From Planctomycetota bacterium (GTDB lineage Bacteria > Planctomycetota > Phycisphaerae > WQYP01), in NCBI GenBank assembly GCA_021852225.1, contig JAJZOA010000003.1:1-12829 (forward strand): a stretch of DNA of 12,829 nt. The letters run 5' to 3'. The position numbers and the translations under genes are program-made. The notes under the pieces are model-generated. The model ran no database searches. It was given only the letters and a program-made list of their open reading frames with translations, and had not been told where the DNA came from. Shown in pieces: positions 1 to 7,881 of the stretch; positions within the stretch are counted from its first letter, which is position 1, and each line of letters starts with the position of its first letter.

Positions 1-1160
1 GCCCATTGATGGGAAAAATAAAGGCGGAAAAAGACCCGGCAAAAAAAGCCGCGCTGGAAGCCAGCGCCGCCGAATTACGCCAGCGCCCACTGGATATTAA
101 ACATAAAGCCGCCGGCCTGGATGAACAGATAAAGCAGCTCGAGCCGCTTATTGCCGCAGAGGTTTTGAAAATTCCGCTTCCACCTGACTCGGATGTTCCA
201 GTCGGAAAATCTTCCGAAGATAACGTGGAACTTCGCCGCTGGGGCACCGTGCGCGAGTTTGATTTTACGCCGCAAAGCCATGTGGACCTTGGCCATCGGC
301 TGGGGCTTTTTGATGTAGAGCGCGGTGTGAAACTGGCCGGTTCGCGCAGCTATTTTCTGGTGGGAAACGGAGCGTTGCTGCATCAGGCGGTGTTGCGACT
401 GGCCATGGATTTAATGGTCTTTGAAAAAGGCTTCACGCCGGTCAGCGTGCCAATTATGGTAAGGGAAGCGGCCATGCGGGGCACCGGCTTTTTTCCCGGC
501 GGTCGCGAACAGGCCTACCGCGTAGGTGAAGTTCACGAGATTGGGGAGGACGAACGCTTTCTTACCGGAACCGGAGAAGTTGGCCTGACCGCCTGGCGGA
601 TGGATGAAATTCTGCCCGCCGATGAACTCCCCCTGAAACTGGTGACCCAAAGCACCTGTTTCCGCCGCGAAGCCGGCACCTATGGCAAAGACACCACTGG
701 TTTGTACCGCATTCATCAGTTTGACAAAGTTGAACAGGTGATTATTTGCCGGAACGACCGAGCCGAATCCATCCGGTGGCACAATGAAATTCTGGCCAAC
801 AGCGAACAGGTGCTTCAACGGTTGAAACTGCCCTATCGCATCATGCAGTGCTGCACGGGTGATCTTGGCCCGAAAAACGCCTCCATGATGGACATTGAAA
901 CCTGGATGCCCTCGCGCAATGCCTATGGGGAAACCCATTCAGCCAGCCGTCTGTACGATTTTCAGGCCCGCCGATGCAATTTGCGCTATCGCGGCGCCGA
1001 TGGCAAGGTCTATTTCTGCCACACGCTCAACAACACCGTTATTGCCAGCCCCCGCATTCTTATTCCAATATTGGAACTTTACCAGAACAAAGATGGCTCA
1101 ATAACTGTGCCCGACGCCCTGGTATCATATATGGGCGGTTTGAAAACCATCAGCGCCTGA
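1..1160 (+). CDS. serS: Seryl-tRNA synthetase, 5'-truncated by window edge
   Basis: Class II aminoacyl-tRNA synthetase that charges tRNA-Ser (and tRNA-Sec where present) with serine in the cytoplasm. About 384 residues are visible. E. coli SerS is about 430 residues, so roughly 40-45 N-terminal residues of the coiled-coil tRNA-binding arm lie upstream; the open frame continues to base 3 and the TTG at base 6 is most likely an internal Leu. Seen in order: the end of the helical arm (IKAEKDPAKKAALEASAAEL), the serine-site segment LTGTGEVGLT, class II motif 2 (TCFRREAGTYGKDTTGLYRIHQFDKVEQV region with the FRxE arginine), MDIETWMPS followed by THSASRLYDFQARR, and motif 3 with HTLNNTVIASPRIL and its invariant Arg. 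The motif 3 wording follows the Thermus-type SerS (HTLNNTALATPR as I recall it) rather than the E. coli type. The C-terminus VPDALVSYMGG is normal, so only the 5' end is missing. Confidence 0.96.
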   Translation, partial: PLMGKIKAEKDPAKKAALEASAAELRQRPLDIKHKAAGLDEQIKQLEPLIAAEVLKIPLPPDSDVPVGKSSEDNVELRRWGTVREFDFTPQSHVDLGHRLGLFDVERGVKLAGSRSYFLVGNGALLHQAVLRLAMDLMVFEKGFTPVSVPIMVREAAMRGTGFFPGGREQAYRVGEVHEIGEDERFLTGTGEVGLTAWRMDEILPADELPLKLVTQSTCFRREAGTYGKDTTGLYRIHQFDKVEQVIICRNDRAESIRWHNEILANSEQVLQRLKLPYRIMQCCTGDLGPKNASMMDIETWMPSRNAYGETHSASRLYDFQARRCNLRYRGADGKVYFCHTLNNTVIASPRILIPILELYQNKDGSITVPDALVSYMGGLKTISA

Positions 1161-1171
1161 ACGCGATGGCA

Positions 1172-1200
1172 CGGTAATGCGTGTGGGGTACCGATTTTTT
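1172..1200 (+). terminator. Possible weak intrinsic terminator after serS
   Basis: Eleven bases after the serS stop, CGGTA (1172-1176) can pair with TACCG (1189-1193) across a 12-base loop, followed by a run of six T (1195-1200). A competing CACG/CGTG hairpin lies inside. The stem is short, so termination may be partial. Its position argues against tgt beginning at the in-frame GTG at 1181. Confidence 0.35.
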
Positions 1201-1321
1201 CCGCATTTCTGGAACTGACTTCCGCCTTGGCGGGGGACAGCCGAAATTCGGAATCAGAGACGCTTGGTTTGCGACAGCCGAGCGACTTGTGATGTTCCAG
1301 CAGACTCAACCGACAGGTCTC

Positions 1322-2488
1322 ATGCAATCAGCCGATTCACAACTCGCTTCCAATTTTGGGTTTCAACTGCTGCATCAGGATACCTCATGCAGTGCCCGAC
1401 TTGGCCGAGTCAATACGCCGCACGGTTCGTTTGAAACCCCAGCTTTCATGGCGGTGGGCACGCGCGGGTCGGTCAAGGGGCTGACGCCCGACATGCTTCG
1501 TGCTGCGGGCTGCGAGATTATTCTGGGCAATACCTATCATCTGCTGCTGCGGCCGGGGTCTTCCATCGTGCGCGATCTGGGCGGATTACAGGCCTTCAGC
1601 GGCTGGAACGGACCAATGTTGACCGATTCCGGCGGTTTTCAGGTGTTTTCCCTTTCAGACTTGACGGAATTTACACCGGATGGCGTCAATTTCCGCTCGC
1701 ACATTGATGGTCAGATGATTCATCTGGGGCCTGTGGAATCCATGCGGGTGCAATATGAACTCGGGGCGGATATCGCCATGGCATTTGACGATTGCCCCCC
1801 GGCGGACTGCCCGCCCGACCGTTTGGCCGCCGCAATGGACCGAACCATTCGCTGGGCGGAAATATGCCGTCAGGAACATGACCGACTCGATACCGCGAAC
1901 CGTCAGGCATTATTCGGAATAGTCCAGGGTGGAACCGATGCGGCTGAGCGCCGCCGGTGTGCTGAAGAACTGTTGCGGCTGGACTTTGACGGTTACGCGC
2001 TTGGTGGCCTGGCCGTGGGAGAGGGCCACCAACGTATGGTGCAGGTCATTGACGCATCGGCACCGTTGTTGCCGGTGCACAAACCTCGCTACCTGATGGG
2101 TGTGGGTTATCCGGCGGATATTCTGGAAGCCGTTAAACGTGGTGTGGACATGTTTGATTGTGTCTTGCCCACTCGCAATGGCCGCAATGGCGTGGCCTTC
2201 ACCATGCAGGGTACCATGCGGTTGCGCAATGCCCGATATACCGCGGATCCTGTCGCCCTGGAAGCCGGCTGTGACTGCGTCTGCTGCAAAGGCTTTTCCC
2301 GCGGGTATCTGCGGCATTTGTTCACGGTGGGGGAAATGCTGGGGCCGATACTGCTTTCCATCCATAACCTCCGTTTTTTCCAGCGCTGGATGCTTTACAT
2401 CCGGCAGGCAATCAGGGACAATCGCCTGTCTGGCCTGTGCCCGCCGGAACAGGCCGACGAAATGGACACCGCGGCCGATGGAGAGTGA
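1322..2488 (+). CDS. tgt: tRNA-guanine(34) transglycosylase
   Basis: Exchanges guanine 34 in the anticodon of GUN tRNAs (Asp, Asn, His, Tyr) for the queuosine precursor preQ1. With the start used here the protein is 388 residues (E. coli 375). Visible: the N-terminal FQLLHQD...ARLG...TPHG...ETPAFMAVGTRGSVKG signature; catalytic Asp102 in TDSGGFQVFSL; substrate loop GIVQGGTD near 199-205; LGGLAVGEG near 227-235; nucleophile Asp279 in MFDCVLPTRNGR; and the zinc site Cys317, Cys319, Cys322 and His348 (CDCVCC...SIHN). All key residues are present. The frame is open back to GTG 1181, and ATG 1292 is another option. I prefer ATG 1322 because the family motif begins about 12 residues later and a possible terminator occupies 1172-1200. 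No strong Shine-Dalgarno precedes any of these starts, so the start is uncertain. yajC and secDF follow, the usual tgt-yajC-secD-secF order. Confidence 0.95.
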   Translation: MQSADSQLASNFGFQLLHQDTSCSARLGRVNTPHGSFETPAFMAVGTRGSVKGLTPDMLRAAGCEIILGNTYHLLLRPGSSIVRDLGGLQAFSGWNGPMLTDSGGFQVFSLSDLTEFTPDGVNFRSHIDGQMIHLGPVESMRVQYELGADIAMAFDDCPPADCPPDRLAAAMDRTIRWAEICRQEHDRLDTANRQALFGIVQGGTDAAERRRCAEELLRLDFDGYALGGLAVGEGHQRMVQVIDASAPLLPVHKPRYLMGVGYPADILEAVKRGVDMFDCVLPTRNGRNGVAFTMQGTMRLRNARYTADPVALEAGCDCVCCKGFSRGYLRHLFTVGEMLGPILLSIHNLRFFQRWMLYIRQAIRDNRLSGLCPPEQADEMDTAADGE

Positions 2489-2566
2489 AATTTCGGCAAG
2501 GTGCCCTGCGTTTGTGTGATCCGATGAAAAGCGGGCTATTCATGGATCAATTCCGCCCGATGGCGC

Positions 2567-2638
2567 GCAGGCCGGGCTGGCGACCGTTCAGGGCGCAAAA
2601 GCCGACCTGGTGGAATTCCCGCAGGCCCGGTTGGCGAC
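2567..2638 (+). repeat. Pair of short direct repeats, GCAGGCCSGGYTGGCGAC
   Basis: GCAGGCCGGGCTGGCGAC at 2567-2584 and GCAGGCCCGGTTGGCGAC at 2621-2638 match at 16 of 18 positions, with starts 54 bases apart. The core CCGGYTGGCGAC recurs at 3509-3520 and a shorter form, CCGGTTGGCG, at 3619-3628, both in the next intergenic spacer. No function can be assigned; they could be remnants of a small interspersed repeat family. Confidence 0.55.
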
Positions 2639-2647
2639 ATTAAGTTG

Positions 2648-2666
2648 CGGCGTAAGCCGGTTTTTT
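2648..2666 (+). terminator. Candidate intrinsic terminator downstream of tgt
   Basis: CGGC (2648-2651) and GCCG (2656-2659) pair around a GTAA loop, which fits the stable GNRA tetraloop class. One G and then six T (2661-2666) follow. The stem is only four base pairs, so strength is doubtful, but placement 160 bases after tgt and before yajC is sensible. Confidence 0.45.
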
Positions 2667-2794
2667 AAAGGTAAAGCCGCGTCGTGGCGGTCTTTATCCA
2701 GGTTGTGGTTGTTTGTAAATGTATCGGGAAAATCTGTCGGTTCTGGTTCATTCGCTTGTGTCAGGCGATATTCCCCCTTCAGAAAAACCCCAGC

Positions 2795-2798
2795 GGAG
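2795..2798 (+). promoter_or_regulatory. Ribosome binding site that fixes the yajC start
   Basis: GGAG lies seven bases before ATG 2806. The frame is open upstream to ATG 2719, but that start has no comparable site and would put a polar stretch in front of the hydrophobic N-terminal helix. Confidence 0.7.
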
Positions 2799-2805
2799 TT
2801 GCGTT

Positions 2806-3411
2806 ATGCGTCAAAAATCGTTCTACCTGACAACTGGCCGTTTTGCGGCGGTTGGATTATTAAGCCTCGCGGTTCACACCGCCGCATTCACCACAGCGGC
2901 GACTGCGGCCGGGACCCCGGCGGCAGCGTCAGCCGTGGCCACAACCGGCCCGGTTGCGGGGAATACGCCGATCGCCGGCTCCGGCCCCGTGGCACCCTCA
3001 CCCACAGCCGCACCGGCGGCAGTTGCCGGCGGTACGGCCCCGACAGCCGCCACCGCGACAGCCACCGCGACAACTCAAGCGGGCGCCGCAGCCACCCAAG
3101 CGGATACTAATCCGCCACCGCAGGCGCCCAGTGCCTGGTCGTATGTGTTTCTGGTGGTGGCGGGCGTCGCAATTTTTTACATGCTGCTGGGCCGCCCCGC
3201 GCGGGAGGAAAAGAAACGCAAAGCCATGATTTCCGCATTAAAACGCGGTGATCGAGTGGTGACAACCAGCGGCCTTCTGGCTTCCGTGGTGGAGGTAAAA
3301 GATAACGAGGTTATTCTAAAAATTGATGAATCCGCCAATGTGAAAAGCCACTATACGCGTTCAAGTATTTTAAGCGTGATAGAAAAGGCCGATGCGTCTG
3401 ACGAAAAATAA
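2806..3411 (+). CDS. yajC: Sec translocase accessory subunit YajC with long N-terminal extension
   Basis: YajC is a small inner-membrane partner of SecDF at the SecYEG translocase. This protein has 201 residues against roughly 110 in E. coli. The family core is C-terminal: a membrane segment at about 111-128 (WSYVFLVVAGVAIFYMLLG), then a basic RPAREEKKRK stretch matching the family RPQ-type motif, then KRGDRVVTTSGLLASVVEV and a final beta-rich part ending near SSILSVIEK. Before it lie an N-terminal hydrophobic helix (about 13-27) after basic residues, with small residues near 33-36 that could form a signal peptidase site, and a low-complexity Ala/Thr/Pro/Gly linker (about 36-108). A cleaved signal peptide or a second membrane anchor are both possible; I infer that the linker is periplasmic. 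The start is set by the GGAG at 2795-2798. The gene lies between tgt and secDF, its classic location. The identity is secure and the role of the extension unknown. Confidence 0.9.
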   Translation: MRQKSFYLTTGRFAAVGLLSLAVHTAAFTTAATAAGTPAAASAVATTGPVAGNTPIAGSGPVAPSPTAAPAAVAGGTAPTAATATATATTQAGAAATQADTNPPPQAPSAWSYVFLVVAGVAIFYMLLGRPAREEKKRKAMISALKRGDRVVTTSGLLASVVEVKDNEVILKIDESANVKSHYTRSSILSVIEKADASDEK

Positions 3412-3422
3412 ACGTCGCACCG

Positions 3423-3445
3423 GCACGGCCCGTGGCTGGCCGTGC
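3423..3445 (+). terminator. Strong hairpin after yajC, without a T-run
   Basis: GCACGGCC (3423-3430) pairs perfectly with GGCCGTGC (3438-3445) around a seven-base loop, starting 11 bases after the yajC stop. No T-run follows. It may be a transcript-stabilising or attenuating stem between yajC and secDF rather than a true terminator. A second mini-hairpin, CCGCC/GGCGG with a TT loop, follows at 3457-3468. Confidence 0.45.
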
Positions 3446-3695
3446 GGAAAGCAAAACCGCCTTGGCGGAACCCTTTATCGGGCGGACTATGCAATCGGCC
3501 TGTGCATTCCGGCTGGCGACGATGTCAGGCAAACCGGTTCGCCAGGCGGCGGCGATTGATTGGATCAGACCGGAATAGCCAAGCTGGCCCCACCGGCGGA
3601 ACGAAGTGGCCGAACGAACCGGTTGGCGGGGCGTAATGGAAGCGAATATCTTTTGTGATCTTAATTGATCTGACCTGAATTGGAATCCTGGCAGT

Positions 3696-6600
3696 ATGAA
3701 ATCAAATCTCGTCACACGGTTCATTATCATTTTTGCCGCCATCGGGTTGGCAATATTTTCCATTTCCTGCTACGGACTAAAAGGGGGTATTGATCTTTCG
3801 GGCGGCACCGACCTGATTTATCAGTTGAATATTCCGCAGCAGTATCAGGGCGATCCCAACCAGCTCGCGCGGCAGGTTATTTCCGTGTTGCGCCGCCGCG
3901 TTGACCCCAGCAATGTGGATAACCTGGTCTGGCGGGTTCTTAGCGGCGAACGAATTGAAATACAGATGCCGCTGGCCAATGCGGCATCCCGCGCTGCTCA
4001 GGCAAAGTATCAGGCTATTGTCGATAAATTAATGGCCAATAATATTCAACCTTCGCAGGTTCATGCCGCACTTTCGGCCAGCGGTGCCCAGCGCGTCGCG
4101 GAATTGCGGTCGATTGCCGCTGGCAACGCGGCCCGTTTTGCCGTGCTTCGTCAGCTTGCCGCGGAATTTGACACGCTGAATGCCGTCAATGCGAAAGTCG
4201 CAAAATATCCAGCCACAGCGGTTCCCACGGCACTGGTCGCACAATCGGTCGAAGCGCGGTCCATGTATGAAACGACACTGGCCACCGTTTTGAAATGGAA
4301 TATCAACATCCGCCATCTGGCGAATCTGCTTTCGGTGAATGCGACGGGGAATCACCCAAAAGCCAAAAAGGCCCTGGCACAATTTATTGCTGATCACCCG
4401 GCCCGCAAAGGTCAGATTCTGGCACTTGAGCAGGCCTACACCAATCTTCAAAACCATAGTGGTGGATTAAACAACCCTGCCGAACTCGAGCGCATGTTGC
4501 GCGGTGCCGGCGTGCTGGATTTCCGCATTGCCGTCAATCCGAGCAATCCCGCAGTGCCCGAAGCGCTGAATCAACTCACCTCGCGTGGACCGCATGGCGG
4601 TTTTACGCCGCCACAGACGCGTTGGTTTCTGGTGGATCCGCAAAACGGTAAGGAACTTCTCGACGGCGGCTATGTGACCGGATCCTGGGAGGGCCGCCAC
4701 TATATTTTACTGCATGACAATTCCGCCCAGGCACTGGTTCATGGTCAAGGCCATCAGCACTGGAAAGTCCAGCACGCTTCGCTGGAAACCGATCCGCGTA
4801 ATGGCGGACTTCTGGTGGCGTTTAATCTCGACCCGGTCGGCGGGGCCTATATGCGGGCTCTTACCAGCGCCAACAAGGGCCGCGATATGGCCATTCTGCT
4901 GGATGGTAAGGCCATTACCGCACCGGTTATCAAGGGAACCATCGGCCGATCGGGGCAGATTACACTTGGTTCACCAAGTGACCGGCGTTCGGCGGCTTCA
5001 ATTCAGAAGGACGCCCACAATCTGGTTCGCATTCTTAATGCCGGGTCGTTGCCCGCCACGCTTCAATCGCAGCCAATTTCCGTTCAAACCATTGGTGCCA
5101 CACTGGGGGGCCGACAATTTGCGGGCCGGGTTGCGCAGTGCCATTATCGCAGTCATTGTGGTTCTGATTTTCATGTTCTGTTATTACACCATCACGGGTG
5201 CATTTGCGGACATGGCTCTGATCATGAACCTGATTCTGCTGCTGGGTATCATGAGCGGCATTCATGCCACCTTCACACTGCCGGGCATCGCCGGCGTGGT
5301 GCTGACGCTGGGCATGGCCGTGGATGCCAACATCCTGATCAATGAACGTATCCGCGAAGAACTGCATAAAGGGGCTTCGCTGTGGCTGGCGGTCAAGCAG
5401 GGCTATGACCGCGTTTTCTGGACCATTTTCGATGCCAATCTGACCACATCGCTGACCAGCATTGTGCTTATTTTTGTCGGCTCCGAAGATGTCAAAGGTT
5501 TCGGCGTGACACTGCTGATTGGTCTGGCGGTGCACATGTTCACGGCCCTGTTTGTAACGCGCACCCTCATGATTGCGGCAATCCGTTGGGGCGTCATGAA
5601 GAAGATTGATGATCTTTCTATTCAGGAGTATTTCCGCGACCTGCTTACCGGTACCTGGCTCCGCGGCCGCTGGCCGTTTATGCGCGTCTTTACGCTCACC
5701 AATTTTGACTGGATCGGCAAACGCTATTACTTCTGGACCGTTTCCGGCCTGGTCATGATTCTGGGAATTGCGGCGTTTATCGCGCGTGGCAATAAAAAAT
5801 ATGATACGGAATTTAATGGCGGCACCCAGATTACCCTGCAGCTTGCGCCAGGTAAAACAATGCCGGTGGCCACAGTCCGATCGCGCATCGCCGCACTTGC
5901 CGCCAAAGATCCGCAGCTTAAGGCTTTGCGCCATGCCACGGTGTATGCCATGGGTACGAAACATAATTCCTTCACGATTATCACCAGTATTGTCAATCCA
6001 TCGGACGGCAAAGCAGCCGCGACAAATGCCGTTCCGCCGGTGCAATTTTTGTCCACCGCACTGGAAGCTTCTTTTTCCGATGTCATAAAAGTGACGCGGC
6101 GGCTTCATTTTGCCGACGCGGCAACTTCCTCCAAACAAATCCAGCGTTTGCTGGACAATGGAACCGTTGCGCCCATTACGCATTCCAGCCTGCGGCAGGT
6201 TCTGCCCGGAATGCCCAATGTGGATGTCAGCGACTTCCGCGGCGGTGTCGCTCTGGTGCTGCGCAACATCACGCCGGCGGTAAGCGCACATGAACTGGCC
6301 AGCCGCATTCGCGCAATGAGTCAGGAGCCGGATTTTGCCGCGTTGCAATACCGGCCCTTCAAAGTGATTCCCATTCACTATGCCGCGGGCTTTTCCGCCG
6401 GCAAGCACCCGCTGGTTTCTGAAGCGGTCGTTGCCGCCGTGGACCAGAATCTGCTGTATGACCCCAACAATCTGCGGCTTGTGGCGCGGTGGAAGATGCG
6501 CGTGGCCGGGGCGCAGTGGCGCATTGTCCGCACCGCGTTGCGCACCAGCGGTGGGCTGGCCGGGGTCAACAGTTTCGCTCCGCAGGTGGCCAGCGAGGCC

Positions 6601-7209
6601 CGCCTGAATGCAATCACATCCGTCCTTATTTCCCTGTTGCTGATTGTGGCTTATGTCTGGATACGATTCGGCGGAATTCGTTACGGTTTCGGCGTTATTT
6701 TCTCATTATGTCATGATGCGATTGTGGCCGTTGCGGCCACGGTTCTGGCGGTTTATATCCATCATCTGGGTGTGGGCAAACTGCTGCTGGTGGACAATTT
6801 TAAAATTAATATGACTATGATTGCCGCCTACCTGACCATCATCGGGTACAGCGTGAATGACACAATTGTGATCTTTGACCGCGTACGTGAAAACCGCGGG
6901 CGGGCCAGGCAGCCGCTGACGCGCAAACTGGTGAATGATTCCATTAACCAGTGCTTTGGCCGGACAATCTGGACCACCTTCACGGTATTTGTCGTCGTAT
7001 TCATTCTGTATGTATGGGGCGGTCCTGGTGTGCACGGCTTTGCCTTTGCCATGCTCATCGGCGTGTTCACTGGTGCCTACAGCACCCTGGCAATTGCTTC
7101 CCCCATGCTGCTGCATGTGAAGGATCCGGCCACGCGGACAGATCCGGCGACGCTGGCTGTGTTTGATAGTGGCCGGAATTCACCAGATGCGCCCGTCAAG
7201 GTGGAATAA
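3696..7209 (+). CDS. secDF: Fused protein-export membrane protein SecDF, frame broken at a G6 run
   Basis: SecD and SecF use the proton-motive force to help pull preproteins through SecYEG; here both are one polypeptide. The first frame runs from ATG 3696: membrane helix 1 (about 9-27), the SecD motif GGIDLSGGTDL (30-40), a large periplasmic region, and NAGSLPATLQSQPISVQTIGATLG. That frame then turns into nonsense and stops at 5345. The frame shifted by +1 takes over exactly at the G6 run 5105-5110 with GADNLRAGLRSAII, the expected next SecD sequence. It continues through the SecD membrane helices with GMAVDANILINERIREEL. SecF begins near 5690 (NFDWIGKRYYF, then FNGGTQITLQL) and includes LTIIGYSVNDTIVIFDRVREN, followed by a Pro/Asp-containing tail. 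Dropping one G gives 1170 residues (471 plus 699). No strong ribosome binding site is seen before 3696. If the break is genuine, the product loses SecD helices 2-6 and all of SecF. The second frame stays perfectly conserved for about 700 codons, so I judge a sequencing or assembly error most likely. Confidence 0.93.
5105..5110 (+). other. G6 homopolymer at the secDF frame break
   Basis: Reading from ATG 3696 gives CTG GGG GGC CGA; the conserved continuation needs CTG GGG GCC GAC, which requires five G instead of six. Homopolymers are a common site of sequencing indels. In principle a tRNA-Gly on GGG could slip forward one base here, but no stop codon or other known stimulator stands at the site. 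Confidence 0.85.
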
Positions 7210-7212
7210 CCG

Positions 7213-7848
7213 ATGAAGATACACATGAACACCGGCGGCCTGGCGGCCACCAACGGATATCTGATTTCCGATGAAGCGGCGGGTATTGCCGTGGCCGTTG
7301 ATGCTCCGCAGAACACCATGGCGCCACTGCTGAATATTGCCAGCCACAATAACTGGAAACTTACCCACCTGCTTCTTACGCACGGACATTGGGACCACAC
7401 GAGTGATCACAAAGTAATTACCGACGCGTTTCCCGATGCCAAAGTGCTGATTCACCGCCTGGATGAACCAAAACTGTTGCACCCGGGCAGCAAACTGTTT
7501 CCTTTGCCTTATACCATTCCCGCGAGCCATGCCGATGGCTACCTGGAGGACGGGCAGGTGATTACAGTGGGTAAACTGGAATTCACGGTCATGTTCACAC
7601 CGGGTCATTCACCGGGACATGTGGTGTTATATTGTGCAACTGAAAACCTGCTGATGGCCGGCGACCTGCTTTTTGCCGGATCGGTGGGCCGCACAGATTT
7701 ACCTGATTCCAGCCGGACTGCCATGGCGGGTTCACTTAAACGGGTGATGGCGTTGCCCGATGACACCGTGGTGCGATCCGGCCACGGACCGCCAACCACG
7801 ATTGGCGAGGAACGCCGCTCCAATCCGTATCTTCAGATGCCGATGTGA
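7213..7848 (+). CDS. Metallo-beta-lactamase-fold hydrolase, glyoxalase II-like
   Basis: Cytoplasmic-type hydrolase of 211 residues with no signal peptide. The di-zinc site is complete: HGHWDH (His57, His59, Asp61, His62), His132 in TPGHSPGH, Asp151 in AGDLLFAGSVGRTDLP and His191 in SGHGPPTTIGEERRSNPYL. The last two motifs are typical of the short glyoxalase II-like group (YcbL type), which lacks the longer C-terminal domain of classical GloB. The substrate could be S-lactoylglutathione or another thioester; the sequence cannot tell. ATG 7213 follows the secDF stop by three bases, and its ribosome binding site AAGGTGG (7198-7204) lies inside the last secDF codons, so translation is probably coupled to secDF. 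A hairpin with a T-run just after the stop probably ends the transcript. Confidence 0.9.
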   Translation: MKIHMNTGGLAATNGYLISDEAAGIAVAVDAPQNTMAPLLNIASHNNWKLTHLLLTHGHWDHTSDHKVITDAFPDAKVLIHRLDEPKLLHPGSKLFPLPYTIPASHADGYLEDGQVITVGKLEFTVMFTPGHSPGHVVLYCATENLLMAGDLLFAGSVGRTDLPDSSRTAMAGSLKRVMALPDDTVVRSGHGPPTTIGEERRSNPYLQMPM

Positions 7849-7860
7849 CGCGCCGATACG

Positions 7861-7881
7861 TAGCCGCCTACGGCTATTTTG
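7861..7881 (+). terminator. Intrinsic terminator between convergent operons
   Basis: TAGCCG (7861-7866) pairs with CGGCTA (7871-7876) around CCTA, followed by TTTTG. It begins 13 bases after the hydrolase stop and serves the plus-strand transcript. The stop codon of the opposing Nudix gene lies inside the right arm. The minus direction has no T-run after the stem, so it is not clearly bidirectional. Confidence 0.55.

Larger units (their letters stand above)
2489..2805. other. Gene-free spacer between tgt and yajC
   Basis: No convincing gene was found in these 317 bases. They hold two near-identical 18-base direct repeats (2567-2584 and 2621-2638), a GNRA-loop hairpin with a T6 tail (2648-2666), and the yajC ribosome binding site (2795-2798). 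The stretch after 2667 is relatively T- and G-rich and may hold the yajC promoter, but I see no clear -35/-10 pair. Confidence 0.6.

Noticed and set aside
411..938. Minus-strand open frame of 175 codons opposite serS.
   Set aside because: No motif, and it lies fully opposite conserved SerS motifs.
1020..1060. SerS motif 3 reads NNTVIASPR instead of the E. coli-type NGSGLAVGR, which might suggest altered function.
   Set aside because: The same type occurs in well-known SerS enzymes such as that of Thermus thermophilus, and the invariant Arg is present.
3442..3636. 64-codon open frame in the yajC-secDF spacer.
   Set aside because: Arg/Pro-rich translation over hairpins and repeats, with no ribosome binding site or conserved-looking content.
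4714..5109. A separate gene starting at ATG 4714 in the second secDF frame.
   Set aside because: Up to the G6 run this frame is a shadow of SecD; the conserved protein in this stretch is in the frame from 3696.
5105..5110. Programmed +1 frameshift in secDF as the main explanation.
   Set aside because: There is no stop codon at the shift, no obvious stimulator, and homopolymer runs are frequent error sites; it is kept only as a minor option in the findings.
5035..6408. Long open frame of 457 codons on the minus strand inside secDF.
   Set aside because: The translation is rich in His, Gln and Arg with no domain, and it lies opposite a strongly conserved gene; it is an antisense shadow.
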